DNA of 34,451 bases from UBA3537 sp038138145 (GTDB lineage: Bacteria > Bacteroidota > Bacteroidia > Flavobacteriales > Flavobacteriaceae), in NCBI GenBank assembly GCA_038138145.1, contig JAYQDD010000011.1, positions 1-34,451 on the forward strand, in the 5' to 3' direction. The first letter of the stretch is position 1; the number at the start of each line of letters is the position of its first letter. The notes beneath the pieces are model-generated. The model did no database searches and was not told where the DNA came from. It saw nothing but the letters and a program-made list of their open reading frames with translations. Both the position numbers and the translations under genes were made by a program. This document shows, piece after piece, positions 15,576-23,742 of this stretch.

Positions 15576-16204
15576 TCTTGTGGGATGGTTATGGCACATC
15601 CAAATCCGTTAAATTCTAAAAAAAATCCTTCAAAACGCTGGCGTTTATTCCCATCCAAAATCCATGCCGTTGTTGTATTTTGTCCAATTCCAAAAGGAAG
15701 AACCAAAAAATGTTTTTTAAAGGACATTCCTGGCGTGGCGTACAATTTATATAAAGACTCTTTGATGCACCAAATCCATGTGAGGTTTTGAATATAATCC
15801 AATGCGTTTGGAATTAAGTAAGCATCTTCATAGTCTATGAATTTGGCCGCAATCTTTGTTATTTTATCGCGTTGTTTTTCGATGTCTATACCAACAGGTT
15901 GGGCACTAACCACAACAGCAGAATAGGTGTAAGAATGCGTAATGGAAATATAATGACCATCTTTTAGGTGAGGTTTACCATATTCATCATAAAACAAATC
16001 ATTATCGGAATAGCCAAACGCTTTTAAAAGCAAACGAATACTCAAAAATCCTCGTTGATGCAATTCACTTTTCATTGAACTGACTCTGTCGGCGCTTTCT
16101 TTTTTTAAATCCACAATTTGCCTCAAAGCATCAACAGATTCTGTGATGTGCCATATTTTAACATAAGTTTGTGCGTTAATCTTTATGGATTTATAAAGCG
16201 GCAT
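15572..16204 (-). CDS. 4'-phosphopantetheinyl transferase superfamily protein (Sfp type)
   Basis: Transfers the phosphopantetheine arm from CoA to carrier proteins. The 210-residue protein has the two magnesium and CoA motifs of the family: VGIDIE in the middle and WIWCIKESLYKLY after it (WxxKES). The N-terminus MPLYKSIKINAQTYVKIWHI starts at the ATG at 16204; the ATG four codons upstream (16216) is less likely because MPLYK is the common beginning in related proteins as I recall them. It is first in the operon and ends in an ATGA overlap with pnuC. It is divergent from ahcY. Its length and Bacteroidota context fit a secondary PPTase rather than AcpS. Confidence 0.9.
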   Translation of the reverse strand: MPLYKSIKINAQTYVKIWHITESVDALRQIVDLKKESADRVSSMKSELHQRGFLSIRLLLKAFGYSDNDLFYDEYGKPHLKDGHYISITHSYTYSAVVVSAQPVGIDIEKQRDKITKIAAKFIDYEDAYLIPNALDYIQNLTWIWCIKESLYKLYATPGMSFKKHFLVLPFGIGQNTTTAWILDGNKRQRFEGFFLEFNGFGCAITIPQE

Positions 16205-16227
16205 ATAAGATTTCAAAAGTTAATAAC

Positions 16228-16235
16228 TATCTTTG
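16228..16235 (+). promoter_or_regulatory. Putative ahcY promoter -7 box
   Basis: TATCTTTG matches TAnnTTTG, about 83 bases upstream of the ahcY ATG. No well-spaced TTG is present. Confidence 0.4.
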
Positions 16236-16269
16236 CAAAAGAATTGAAAACTAAAAACGAAAGTACACT

Positions 16270-16302
16270 ATTTTAGGCGTTTTTTCTAAATCCACCTAAA
16301 AT
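16270..16302 (+). repeat. Inverted repeat in the ahcY 5' leader
   Basis: Perfect 8-bp inverted repeat ATTTTAGG ... CCTAAAAT with a 17-base loop, ending 16 bases before the ahcY start. It could be an mRNA hairpin or a protein operator. It does not match a SAM or SAH riboswitch core that I can recognise. Confidence 0.5.
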
Positions 16303-16318
16303 TTAAATAACTGAACTT

Positions 16319-17635
16319 ATGAGCGTCAAAACCCTTCCTTATGTACCCTTCAAAGTAAAAGACATGTCTTTGGCAGAATGGGGACGAAAAGAAATTGAAC
16401 TTGCCGAGGCAGAAATGCCTGGACTAATGAGTCTTCGTGAAGAATATAAAGACAGTCAACCTTTAAAAGGTGCCCGAATTGCTGGATGTCTTCATATGAC
16501 CATTCAAACCGCTGTGCTTATAGAGACTCTTGTTGCTCTTGGTGCAGAAGTCACATGGAGTTCTTGCAATATTTTTTCTACTCAAGATCAAGCCGCAGCA
16601 GCAATTGCATCAGCTGGAATTCCAGTTTATGCATGGAAAGGTATGAACGAAGAAGAATTTGATTGGTGTATTGAGCAAACTTTATTTTTTGGCGAAGACC
16701 GTAAACCACTCAATATGATTTTGGATGACGGTGGTGACCTCACCAATCTCGTATTTGACCACTACCCAGAGCTCACTGCGGGAATTAATGGACTTAGTGA
16801 AGAAACCACCACTGGTGTTCACCGTTTGTACGAACGCATGAAAAATGGAACACTAGCCATACCGGCCATCAATGTGAATGATTCTGTAACCAAAAGTAAA
16901 TTTGACAACAAATACGGATGTAAAGAAAGTGCTGTGGATGCCGTTCGAAGAGCTACCGATACTATGCTGGCTGGAAAACGCGTTGTCGTATGCGGTTATG
17001 GTGATGTCGGAAAAGGAACTGCAGCATCGTTCAGAGGCGCAGGAAGTATTGTTACCATTACAGAAATTGATCCAATCTGTGCCTTACAAGCTGCAATGGA
17101 CGGATATGAAGTAAAAAAAATAGAAACTGTCCTTCCCGTTACTGATATTGTTGTGACGGCAACTGGCAACAAAGACATTGTTCAAAGCCAACACTTTGAA
17201 GCCATGAAAGACAAAACTATTGTATGTAATATTGGCCATTTTGACAATGAAATTGATATGGCTTGGCTGAATGAAAACTTTGGACACACCAAAGATGAAA
17301 TCAAAGCGCAAGTGGATAAATACACCGTAAATGGTAATGACATTATCTTATTGGCCGAAGGCCGATTGGTAAACCTTGGTTGTGCCACAGGACACCCTAG
17401 TTTTGTTATGAGTAATTCATTTACAAATCAAGTTTTAGCGCAAATAGAATTGTGGAACAACAAAGATGCTTACGAAAATAAAGTCTATATGTTGCCCAAA
17501 CATTTGGATGAAAAAGTTGCAAAATTGCACTTAGAAAAAATTGGCGTGGAGCTCACAGAACTTAGAACGGATCAGGCCAGCTATATTGGCGTTAAAAAAG
17601 AAGGCCCTTTCAAGCCAGAATACTACCGCTATTAA
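16319..17635 (+). CDS. ahcY: Adenosylhomocysteinase (SAH hydrolase)
   Basis: NAD-dependent cytosolic enzyme that splits S-adenosylhomocysteine into homocysteine and adenosine, keeping methylation reactions running. The 438-residue product contains the catalytic set expected from the human enzyme: H59 (GCLHMT), D137 (LDDGGD), E162, K192 and D196 (NDSVTKSKFDN), C201, the NAD loop GYGDVGKG (226-233), and the conserved C-terminus GPFKPEYYRY. A strong intrinsic terminator follows 20 bases after the stop. The leader carries a -7 box and an 8-bp inverted repeat. Confidence 0.98.
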   Translation: MSVKTLPYVPFKVKDMSLAEWGRKEIELAEAEMPGLMSLREEYKDSQPLKGARIAGCLHMTIQTAVLIETLVALGAEVTWSSCNIFSTQDQAAAAIASAGIPVYAWKGMNEEEFDWCIEQTLFFGEDRKPLNMILDDGGDLTNLVFDHYPELTAGINGLSEETTTGVHRLYERMKNGTLAIPAINVNDSVTKSKFDNKYGCKESAVDAVRRATDTMLAGKRVVVCGYGDVGKGTAASFRGAGSIVTITEIDPICALQAAMDGYEVKKIETVLPVTDIVVTATGNKDIVQSQHFEAMKDKTIVCNIGHFDNEIDMAWLNENFGHTKDEIKAQVDKYTVNGNDIILLAEGRLVNLGCATGHPSFVMSNSFTNQVLAQIELWNNKDAYENKVYMLPKHLDEKVAKLHLEKIGVELTELRTDQASYIGVKKEGPFKPEYYRY

Positions 17636-17654
17636 GTTTTAAATTTTCAAAAAA

Positions 17655-17684
17655 GTCAAAGCCCTCCGCTTTGACTTTTTTTTT
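17655..17684 (+). terminator. Intrinsic terminator of ahcY
   Basis: Perfect 8-bp stem GTCAAAGC / GCTTTGAC with loop CCTCC, followed by nine T. Confidence 0.92.
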
Positions 17685-17715
17685 GAAATTCGGTACATCA
17701 TTAATTATTTAAAGA

Positions 17716-18228
17716 ATGAAACTTTTACGTGCTCAAAAGAAAGATTTAGTTTCAATCATGAGCATCATCAAAGACGCACAAGAACTCTTGGCTGGCCAAA
17801 ATATCGATCAATGGCAAAATGGCTATCCCAATGAATCTATCATTTTAAATGATATTCAAAACAAAGAAAGTTATGTTTTGAAGTCAAAACACGAGGATTT
17901 AGCCGCAACAGCCATGTTTTCAACTAAAAATGAACCTACGTATTCCAAAATAGAAGGTCATTGGATAAATCCAAAGCAAACAATATACGGTGTGATTCAT
18001 CGTATGGCGGTAGCAAAAAATTATAGAGGTAAGGGATTAGCTAAGTTCATCTTCAACCAATGTGAACAAAAGCTTTCAGAAAAAAAAATTTCCTCGATGC
18101 GTATTGACACGCACAAAGATAATTTTGGGATGCAAAAATTACTTAAAACTATGGGGTATTCCTATTGTGGGGTCATTTATTTGGAAAATGGAGACAAACG
18201 TTTAGCGTTTGAAAAACTAATTCATTAA
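17716..18228 (+). CDS. GNAT family N-acetyltransferase
   Basis: A 170-residue acetyltransferase-fold protein. The acetyl-CoA loop is visible as VIHRMAVAKNYRGKGLAKFIF (motif A with RGKGLA), followed by the IDTHKDNFGMQKLLKTMGY segment typical of motif B. The substrate cannot be told. It stands alone between the ahcY terminator and its own terminator, which it shares with rpmA. Confidence 0.9.
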   Translation: MKLLRAQKKDLVSIMSIIKDAQELLAGQNIDQWQNGYPNESIILNDIQNKESYVLKSKHEDLAATAMFSTKNEPTYSKIEGHWINPKQTIYGVIHRMAVAKNYRGKGLAKFIFNQCEQKLSEKKISSMRIDTHKDNFGMQKLLKTMGYSYCGVIYLENGDKRLAFEKLIH

Positions 18229-18244
18229 GATCATTTAGAGTACA

Positions 18245-18273
18245 AAAAAAGCCCCGCAATGCGGAGCTTTTTT
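18245..18273. terminator. Bidirectional terminator between GNAT gene and rpmA
   Basis: AAAAAAGC-C-CCGC-AAT-GCGG-A-GCTTTTTT: a GC-rich stem with A-run and T-run on either side. It serves the plus-strand GNAT gene (stop at 18228) and the minus-strand rpmA (stop at 18293). Confidence 0.92.
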
Positions 18274-18292
18274 AGTCTATCTCATTGAAAGA

Positions 18293-18553
18293 CTATGCTT
18301 CAAAAGGAACAACAGACACATAAGATTTGTTGTTCTTCTTTTTCTCAAATTTTACAACACCATCAACTTTAGCATGTAAAGTGTGGTCTTTTCCAGCGTA
18401 AACATTCTCGCCAGGGTTGTGTGCAGTACCTCGTTGTCTTACAATGATGTTTCCTGCAACGGCAGCTTGTCCACCAAAAATTTTCACGCCAAGGCGTTTC
18501 GATTCTGATTCTCTACCGTTTTTCGAACTTCCGACTCCTTTCTTGTGTGCCAT
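18293..18553 (-). CDS. rpmA: 50S ribosomal protein L27
   Basis: An 86-residue basic protein with the L27 beginning MAHKKGVGSSKNGRESESKRLGVK and the signature GNIIVRQRGTAHNPGENV. The N-terminus reaches toward the peptidyl transferase centre in known ribosomes. It lies 26 bases after rplU and is co-transcribed with it, the standard arrangement. There is no Firmicutes-type cleavable N-terminal extension. Confidence 0.98.
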   Translation of the reverse strand: MAHKKGVGSSKNGRESESKRLGVKIFGGQAAVAGNIIVRQRGTAHNPGENVYAGKDHTLHAKVDGVVKFEKKKNNKSYVSVVPFEA

Positions 18554-18579
18554 TTTATTTCGATTTTATATGTTATGAT

Positions 18580-19110
18580 TTAGCTAAGGGCTGAAATTAA
18601 GTCTGCTTTTTTCATCGCAGATATTCCAGTAATGCCTTTAGCTTTTGCTAATTCTTTAAGTTGTGCAACTGTCATTTTACTCAAATCCTGTGCTGGCGCT
18701 TCTGCTTTTGGAGCAGCTTTGGCGGCCTTTGGTGCTGGAGTTTCAGCTTTGGCAGTTGGTGTTTGTGCTTTTTTGGCAGGGGCGGCTTTTTTTGCTCCTG
18801 AAGCAACAATGTTATCAATTTGGATTTCAGTTAAAGCTTGGCGGTGGCCATTCTTTACTCTGTATCCTTTACGTCTTTTCTTTTTAAAGACAATCACTTT
18901 ATCACCTTTAAGGTGTTTTAAGACTTTTGCTCCTACTTGAGCACCGTCTATAGCTGGGGCGCCTACTGTAACTTTGTCGCCGTCAGCTAAAAGAAGAACA
19001 TTGTCGAAAGCGACTTTTTTTCCTTCTTCGGCTTGTAAACGGTGAACAAAGACTTTTTGGTCTTTTTCAACTTTAAATTGTTGCCCTGCTATCTCTACAA
19101 TTGCGTACAT
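18580..19110 (-). CDS. rplU: 50S ribosomal protein L21 with C-terminal extension
   Basis: Residues 1-102 are a complete L21 (MYAIVEIAGQQFKVEKDQ ... FKKKRRKGYRVKNGHRQALTEIQI). They are followed by a Lys/Ala/Pro-rich linker (103-141) and a C-terminal helical unit (DLSKMTVAQLKELAKAKGI ... MKKADLISALS, 142-176) that looks like a SAP/HeH or Rho-N type helix-extension-helix domain. Normal L21 is about 100 residues, so this protein is about 75 residues longer. The extension should project from the ribosome and could bind RNA or DNA. A strong promoter lies upstream and rpmA follows. Confidence 0.96.
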   Translation of the reverse strand: MYAIVEIAGQQFKVEKDQKVFVHRLQAEEGKKVAFDNVLLLADGDKVTVGAPAIDGAQVGAKVLKHLKGDKVIVFKKKRRKGYRVKNGHRQALTEIQIDNIVASGAKKAAPAKKAQTPTAKAETPAPKAAKAAPKAEAPAQDLSKMTVAQLKELAKAKGITGISAMKKADLISALS

Positions 19111-19160
19111 AGCGTTACGTTTAAATGAATTAATTTTTATAACCTCTTTAAAGGCGGGTG

Positions 19161-19190
19161 CAAATATAACGGTAATAAATCAATTTACAA
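19161..19190 (-). promoter_or_regulatory. Promoter of rplU-rpmA
   Basis: On the minus strand TTG (19190-19188), a 19-base spacer and TATATTTG (19168-19161): a full match to the Bacteroidota housekeeping promoter, about 50 bases upstream of the rplU start. Confidence 0.75.
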
Positions 19191-19248
19191 ATTATTTGCT
19201 TGTATAGTTTTAATCCCATTTCATGCATAAAAAACTCATTAAATTACA

Positions 19249-19256
19249 TATATTTG
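19249..19256 (+). promoter_or_regulatory. Putative -7 box for the M16 peptidase operon
   Basis: TATATTTG, a full match to TAnnTTTG, 64 bases upstream of the first M16 gene. No spaced TTG was found. Confidence 0.4.
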
Positions 19257-19320
19257 AGACCACGCTGTAACAAATCATTACTACAAGCGTCAGACCATTA
19301 ATAATTTAAAAGTTAATCAA

Positions 19321-20640
19321 ATGAAAACTTATTTATGCATTTTATCTTGTTTGCTGGGTTCAGTGGTTGCTGTATCGGCTCAAGAAGTAAAATTTGAGGA
19401 ATATGATTTAGATAACGGTATGCACGTTATTCTTCATCAAGATAATACCGCTCCAGTAGTGACGACCTCAGTTATGTACCATGTTGGTGCCAAAGACGAA
19501 AACCCAGAACGTACTGGATTTGCACACTTTTTTGAACATCTTCTCTTCGAGGGTACAGTAAATATCCCTAAGGGTGAGTGGTTTACGATTGTAACCTCCA
19601 ATGGCGGAAGCAACAATGCAAACACCACAGACGATCGAACTTATTATTATGAAGTCTTTCCTTCAAATAATGTAGAACTCGGGCTTTGGATGGAATCCGA
19701 ACGTTTGTTACATCCAGTCATCAATCAAGATGGTGTAGATACGCAAAATGAAGTTGTAAAAGAAGAAAAACGACTTAGAGTGGACAACAGCCCTTACGGA
19801 AAGTTTTTGGAAAATGTAAAATTGCATATGTTCAAAAAACATCCTTACAAAGGAACTACCATTGGTAAAATGGAACATTTAGATGCGGCTACGCTTGAGG
19901 AATTTCAAGCATTCAACAAAAAATATTATGTGCCAAACAACGCAACATTGGTTGTGGCAGGAGATATTGATGTCCCTGCAGTTAAAAAAATGATTGAGGA
20001 CTACTTTGGCCCTATTCCACGCGGAGAGGATATCGTTCGTAATTTTCCAAAAGAAGATCCCATTACAGAACCCATCCGTGCAAAAGCGTATGACGCAAAT
20101 ATTCAAATACCAGCCATTATGGCGGCCTACAGAACGCCTTCATTCAAAGACAGAGAATCTTACACTTTAGATATGATTTCTACCTATTTGAGTGATGGAA
20201 AAACTTCTAAACTTTACAAAAAACTTGTTGATGACAAAAAAATGGCGCTTCAAGCAGGTGCTATCAATCTGAGTCAAGAAGACTACGGAGTGTATATTCT
20301 TTTCGGGTTGCCTTTGGGAGAAACATCATTGGATACGTTAGTGGAAGAAATGGATGAAGAAATTGAAAAATTAAAATCTGATCTGATTTCTGAACGCGAT
20401 TACCAAAAAATTCAAAATAAATTTGAAAACGACTTTGTAAGTTCAAACTCAAGTGTCGAAGGTATTGCAAACTCTTTGGCACGCTATCATATGCTGTATG
20501 GAGACACAAACCTCATCAACGATCAGATTGATATTTACAGATCCATTACGCGTGAGGAAATAAAAGCAGTAGCCAATAAATATTTGAACGCAAACCAGCG
20601 CTTATTATTGGAGTATTTACCAGAATCTGCACAAGAATAA
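19321..20640 (+). CDS. M16 family zinc metallopeptidase, catalytic subunit
   Basis: A 439-residue secreted or periplasmic peptidase with a signal peptide (MKTYLCILSCLLGSVVAVSA). The inverted zinc motif HxxEH is intact as HFFEH (69-73), and the downstream zinc ligand lies in the NEVVKEEKR segment (about 143-151). Two M16 half-domains follow, with GDIDVPAVKKMIEDYFGPIP between them. The next gene, 13 bases downstream, encodes an M16 protein without this motif, so a catalytic/non-catalytic pair is likely, as in other two-subunit M16B peptidases. The substrate is unknown. Confidence 0.94.
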   Translation: MKTYLCILSCLLGSVVAVSAQEVKFEEYDLDNGMHVILHQDNTAPVVTTSVMYHVGAKDENPERTGFAHFFEHLLFEGTVNIPKGEWFTIVTSNGGSNNANTTDDRTYYYEVFPSNNVELGLWMESERLLHPVINQDGVDTQNEVVKEEKRLRVDNSPYGKFLENVKLHMFKKHPYKGTTIGKMEHLDAATLEEFQAFNKKYYVPNNATLVVAGDIDVPAVKKMIEDYFGPIPRGEDIVRNFPKEDPITEPIRAKAYDANIQIPAIMAAYRTPSFKDRESYTLDMISTYLSDGKTSKLYKKLVDDKKMALQAGAINLSQEDYGVYILFGLPLGETSLDTLVEEMDEEIEKLKSDLISERDYQKIQNKFENDFVSSNSSVEGIANSLARYHMLYGDTNLINDQIDIYRSITREEIKAVANKYLNANQRLLLEYLPESAQE

Positions 20641-20653
20641 TTTTAAAAAAGAC

Positions 20654-22732
20654 ATGGATATGAAAACTAAATTATACACCCTTCTGGCATTTTTATTTGT
20701 TACTGTGAGCATCACAGCACAAATAGACCGTAGCCAGCAACCAAAACCAGGTCCAGCACCGAAAATAGCGCTGGAAAAGCCAACAGAGTACGAACTTAAA
20801 AACGGACTTAAAGTTTTAATTGTAGAAAACCACAAACTTCCACGTGTTTCCTACAATTTGACCATCGACAGAAAACCAATCATTGAAGGCGATAAAGCTG
20901 GAGTAACTTCGTTGTTAGGATCTATGCTCGGCAATGGAACTACCAATATTTCTAAAGACGACTTCAACGAAGAAGTTGATTTCTTGGGCGCACGTCTAAG
21001 TTTTGGTTTTGGGGGTGGATTTGCGAGTTCACTTACCAAATACAGCGACCGCATATTACAGCTTTTGGCCGATGCAGCTATGAATCCCCTTCTTACAGAA
21101 GAAGAATTCGAGAAAGAAAAAGAAAAATTACTGGAAGGTTTAAAGTCTCAAGCAAAAAGTGTTGATGCTGTTGCTGGGCGCGTCGGAGGAGCACTTTCTT
21201 ACGGAGTCGAGCATCCTTACGGAGAATTTGTTACCGAAGAAACGGTAAACAATGTAAACTTTGAGGACATCATGGCGTATAGCGAAAAGTATTTCGGGCC
21301 AAATGATGCTTACCTTGTTGTCATTGGAGACGTAAATACCAAAGACGTATATAAAAGCATCAAAAAGTATTTTGGTAAATGGAAAAAAGCAGCAGAAATC
21401 AATTCTACTGTTCCTGAAGCCAACCCAAATGTAAGCGCTTTGGAAATTAACTTTGTAGACATGCCTAATGCCGTACAATCCAACATTTCTATTACAAGCA
21501 ATGTAAAACTAAAAATGAGCGATCCTGATTATCATGCGGTCCTTATTGCCAACAAAATTTTTGGTGGTGGTTTTAATAGCTACTTAAACATGAATTTGCG
21601 TGAGGCAAATGGGTGGACTTACGGAGCACGTTCATCTGTAGGGACAGACAAATACATTTCTAGATTTTCAGCTGGTGCTGCGGTGCGCAATGCCGTAACT
21701 GATAGTGCAATAGTTGAAACGATTAAAGAAATCAAGCGTTTTCAAACAAAACCTGTTGAAGCTTCTGCCCTAGCCAATGCTAAGGCCAAATATGTTGGTG
21801 ATTTCGTGTTGGCTTTGGAGCGTCCAAGTACTATTGCGCGCTATGCTGTAAACACAAAAATTAACGAATTACCAGAAGATTTCTATGCCACCTATTTAGA
21901 AAAAATAAATGCCGTCACCATCGAAGATGTACAGCGTGTGGCCAATACCTATTTTACGGCAGATAATGCACGTTTTATTGTGGTTGGAAAGGGAAGCGAA
22001 GTGGTAGCTAACCTTGAAAAGTTAAACATTCCTATCAAGTACTTTGATAAATATGCCAATCCGGTAGACAAACCCGAATTTTCGAAACCCATTCCGGACG
22101 GTGTTACTGCGCTTTCAGTAATGAATAGCTATGTTGAAGCTGTAGGTGGGAAAGAGGCCTTAAGCGCTGTTGAAACTATGCTTTTTAATGCTGATGTGAC
22201 TATTGAAGGTGCACCATTTAAGCCCACAGCAGTCATCAAAACTATGGCACCTAATAAATCTTCCATGGAAATGAGTATTGCTGGTATGGGCACCATCATG
22301 AAACAAAAATTTGACGGTACCACAGGCTATGCCGAACAACAAGGTATGAAACAACCCATGACTGAAGAGCAAATTGCCGAACAGGCCAACCAAAAAGGAC
22401 TGTTTCCTGAAGCGCACTACACTGCTGAAGACATTGAGCTAGTAAGCTTAAGCGATTTGGACGGTACTGATGTTTATAAAATCAAAGTAAAGGGTGATAA
22501 AGAATCCTTCCGTTACTACGATGCAACATCTGGTTTATTGCTTAGAGAAGAAGCTACAGAAGAAGCACAAGGACAAACCTTTACTTCTCTAAAAGATTTT
22601 TCCGATTATAGAGCAGTAAATGGGGTTTTGATTCCTTACGGACAAAAAATAACCACAGGCCCACAAGTCATTAGCATCAATGCCAATGAAGTCCAAGTCA
22701 ACTCTGGAGTAACCGAAGAAGATTTTAAATAA
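20654..22732 (+). CDS. M16 family protein lacking the zinc motif, with an extra C-terminal domain
   Basis: A 692-residue partner of the preceding peptidase, with a signal peptide (KLYTLLAFLFVTVSITAQ). Where HxxEH would lie the sequence reads AGVTSLLGSMLGNGTTN, so zinc binding is lost. The substrate-side element NGWTYGARSSVG, the Arg/Tyr region of non-catalytic M16B subunits, is kept. After about residue 485 an added domain of about 200 residues begins (SVMNSYVEAVGGKEALSAVETM ... EEDFK); its beta-rich pattern resembles periplasmic lipoprotein-carrier-like folds. An alternative ATG two codons later (20660) gives a more typical signal peptide. A bidirectional terminator follows. Confidence 0.92.
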   Translation: MDMKTKLYTLLAFLFVTVSITAQIDRSQQPKPGPAPKIALEKPTEYELKNGLKVLIVENHKLPRVSYNLTIDRKPIIEGDKAGVTSLLGSMLGNGTTNISKDDFNEEVDFLGARLSFGFGGGFASSLTKYSDRILQLLADAAMNPLLTEEEFEKEKEKLLEGLKSQAKSVDAVAGRVGGALSYGVEHPYGEFVTEETVNNVNFEDIMAYSEKYFGPNDAYLVVIGDVNTKDVYKSIKKYFGKWKKAAEINSTVPEANPNVSALEINFVDMPNAVQSNISITSNVKLKMSDPDYHAVLIANKIFGGGFNSYLNMNLREANGWTYGARSSVGTDKYISRFSAGAAVRNAVTDSAIVETIKEIKRFQTKPVEASALANAKAKYVGDFVLALERPSTIARYAVNTKINELPEDFYATYLEKINAVTIEDVQRVANTYFTADNARFIVVGKGSEVVANLEKLNIPIKYFDKYANPVDKPEFSKPIPDGVTALSVMNSYVEAVGGKEALSAVETMLFNADVTIEGAPFKPTAVIKTMAPNKSSMEMSIAGMGTIMKQKFDGTTGYAEQQGMKQPMTEEQIAEQANQKGLFPEAHYTAEDIELVSLSDLDGTDVYKIKVKGDKESFRYYDATSGLLLREEATEEAQGQTFTSLKDFSDYRAVNGVLIPYGQKITTGPQVISINANEVQVNSGVTEEDFK

Positions 22733-22750
22733 ACTTTCTTTAAATAAAAT

Positions 22751-22779
22751 AAAAAGACCGCCATGTGCGGTCTTTTTTT
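22751..22779. terminator. Bidirectional terminator between M16 gene and EamA transporter
   Basis: AAAAAGACCGC-CATGT-GCGGTCTTTTTTT, a perfect stem with A- and T-runs. It serves the plus-strand M16 gene (stop at 22732) and the minus-strand transporter (stop at 22778). Confidence 0.92.
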
Positions 22780-23653
22780 ATTTCTTATTTGCCAAATAAA
22801 TTCCACATAAAATCAATAGAGCAGCAAAGCCCTGAAACAGATCAAAAACTTCGCCATCCAATAGCCCCCAAAAAAGGGCAACAACAGGCATCAAATACGT
22901 GACTGAAGAGGCAAAAACAGGGGTAGAAATCTGAATCAAGTTATTGAACAACACTTTGGCCATTGCGGTTCCAAACAAAGACAAAAGGACGACACAACCC
23001 ATAGAAATAAAAAAATTGTCGTTCTGAAATGTTGCCGATGAACATCCCCCAGAATACACCAAAACCAAAATGGAAGGGACAAAAATGACCACAAAATTTG
23101 CTGTGGCAATGGTAATTGGACGAACCTCTTGCAAATGCTTTTTAATGATATTGACATTAGCCGCATACATCAAGGTCGCCAATACAATCAGCCCAGCAAA
23201 CCAGTAGTTTTGCTTAGGGTTAAGTTCAGACCCTTCAAATATGAGCAGTACCGCACCAACAAAACCAAGCAAAACCCCCAAAATCTGTAAGCGACTTGAT
23301 TTGATTTTAAACAAAATAAAACCAATAATGATGGTATTCAACGGCACTAAAGAATTCAGAATAGAGGCAATACTACTGTCCACTTCTGTTTCAGCATAAG
23401 CAAAGAGAAAAGAAGGAAAGAATGACCCCAAAAACCCAGAAATCCCAAGCCATTTCCATTGGGTTTTGCTAAGGTTTTTTAATGAATTGTAACCCACAAC
23501 AAAAATAAATAAGGCCGAGATTACAATCCGAAAACTCCCCAATTGCAATGGCGTAAGTCCAAGTAATCCTTTTTTAATAAGGATAAAAGAACTCCCCCAA
23601 ATGAGTGATAAAAGGATGAGGAAACCCCATTTTCTGGTATTTTGATTTGGCAT
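22778..23653 (-). CDS. EamA/DMT family transporter
   Basis: A 291-residue inner-membrane protein with about ten hydrophobic segments arranged as two EamA repeats. The first begins WGFLILLSLIWGSSFILIKKGL, and the second begins near YWFAGLIVLATLMYAANVNIIKK. The family exports or imports small metabolites; the substrate cannot be predicted. It is a single-gene unit divergent from the HMA lipoprotein gene. Confidence 0.93.
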   Translation of the reverse strand: MPNQNTRKWGFLILLSLIWGSSFILIKKGLLGLTPLQLGSFRIVISALFIFVVGYNSLKNLSKTQWKWLGISGFLGSFFPSFLFAYAETEVDSSIASILNSLVPLNTIIIGFILFKIKSSRLQILGVLLGFVGAVLLIFEGSELNPKQNYWFAGLIVLATLMYAANVNIIKKHLQEVRPITIATANFVVIFVPSILVLVYSGGCSSATFQNDNFFISMGCVVLLSLFGTAMAKVLFNNLIQISTPVFASSVTYLMPVVALFWGLLDGEVFDLFQGFAALLILCGIYLANKK

Positions 23654-23712
23654 AAATTCTGATTAGAAAACACAAAGTTGACTAAATTATTCCAAAACTT
23701 GAGGAAAAATGA

Positions 23713-23720
23713 TAAATTTG
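23713..23720 (+). promoter_or_regulatory. Putative -7 box for the HMA lipoprotein gene
   Basis: TAAATTTG, a full match to TAnnTTTG, 22 bases before the ATG at 23743. No spaced TTG was found. Confidence 0.4.
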
Positions 23721-23742
23721 TGTTCTCCTAAAATTTATAATC

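Noticed and set aside
16236..16318. SAM or SAH riboswitch before ahcY
   Set aside because: Only one simple inverted repeat is visible; the conserved cores of the known classes are not recognisable.
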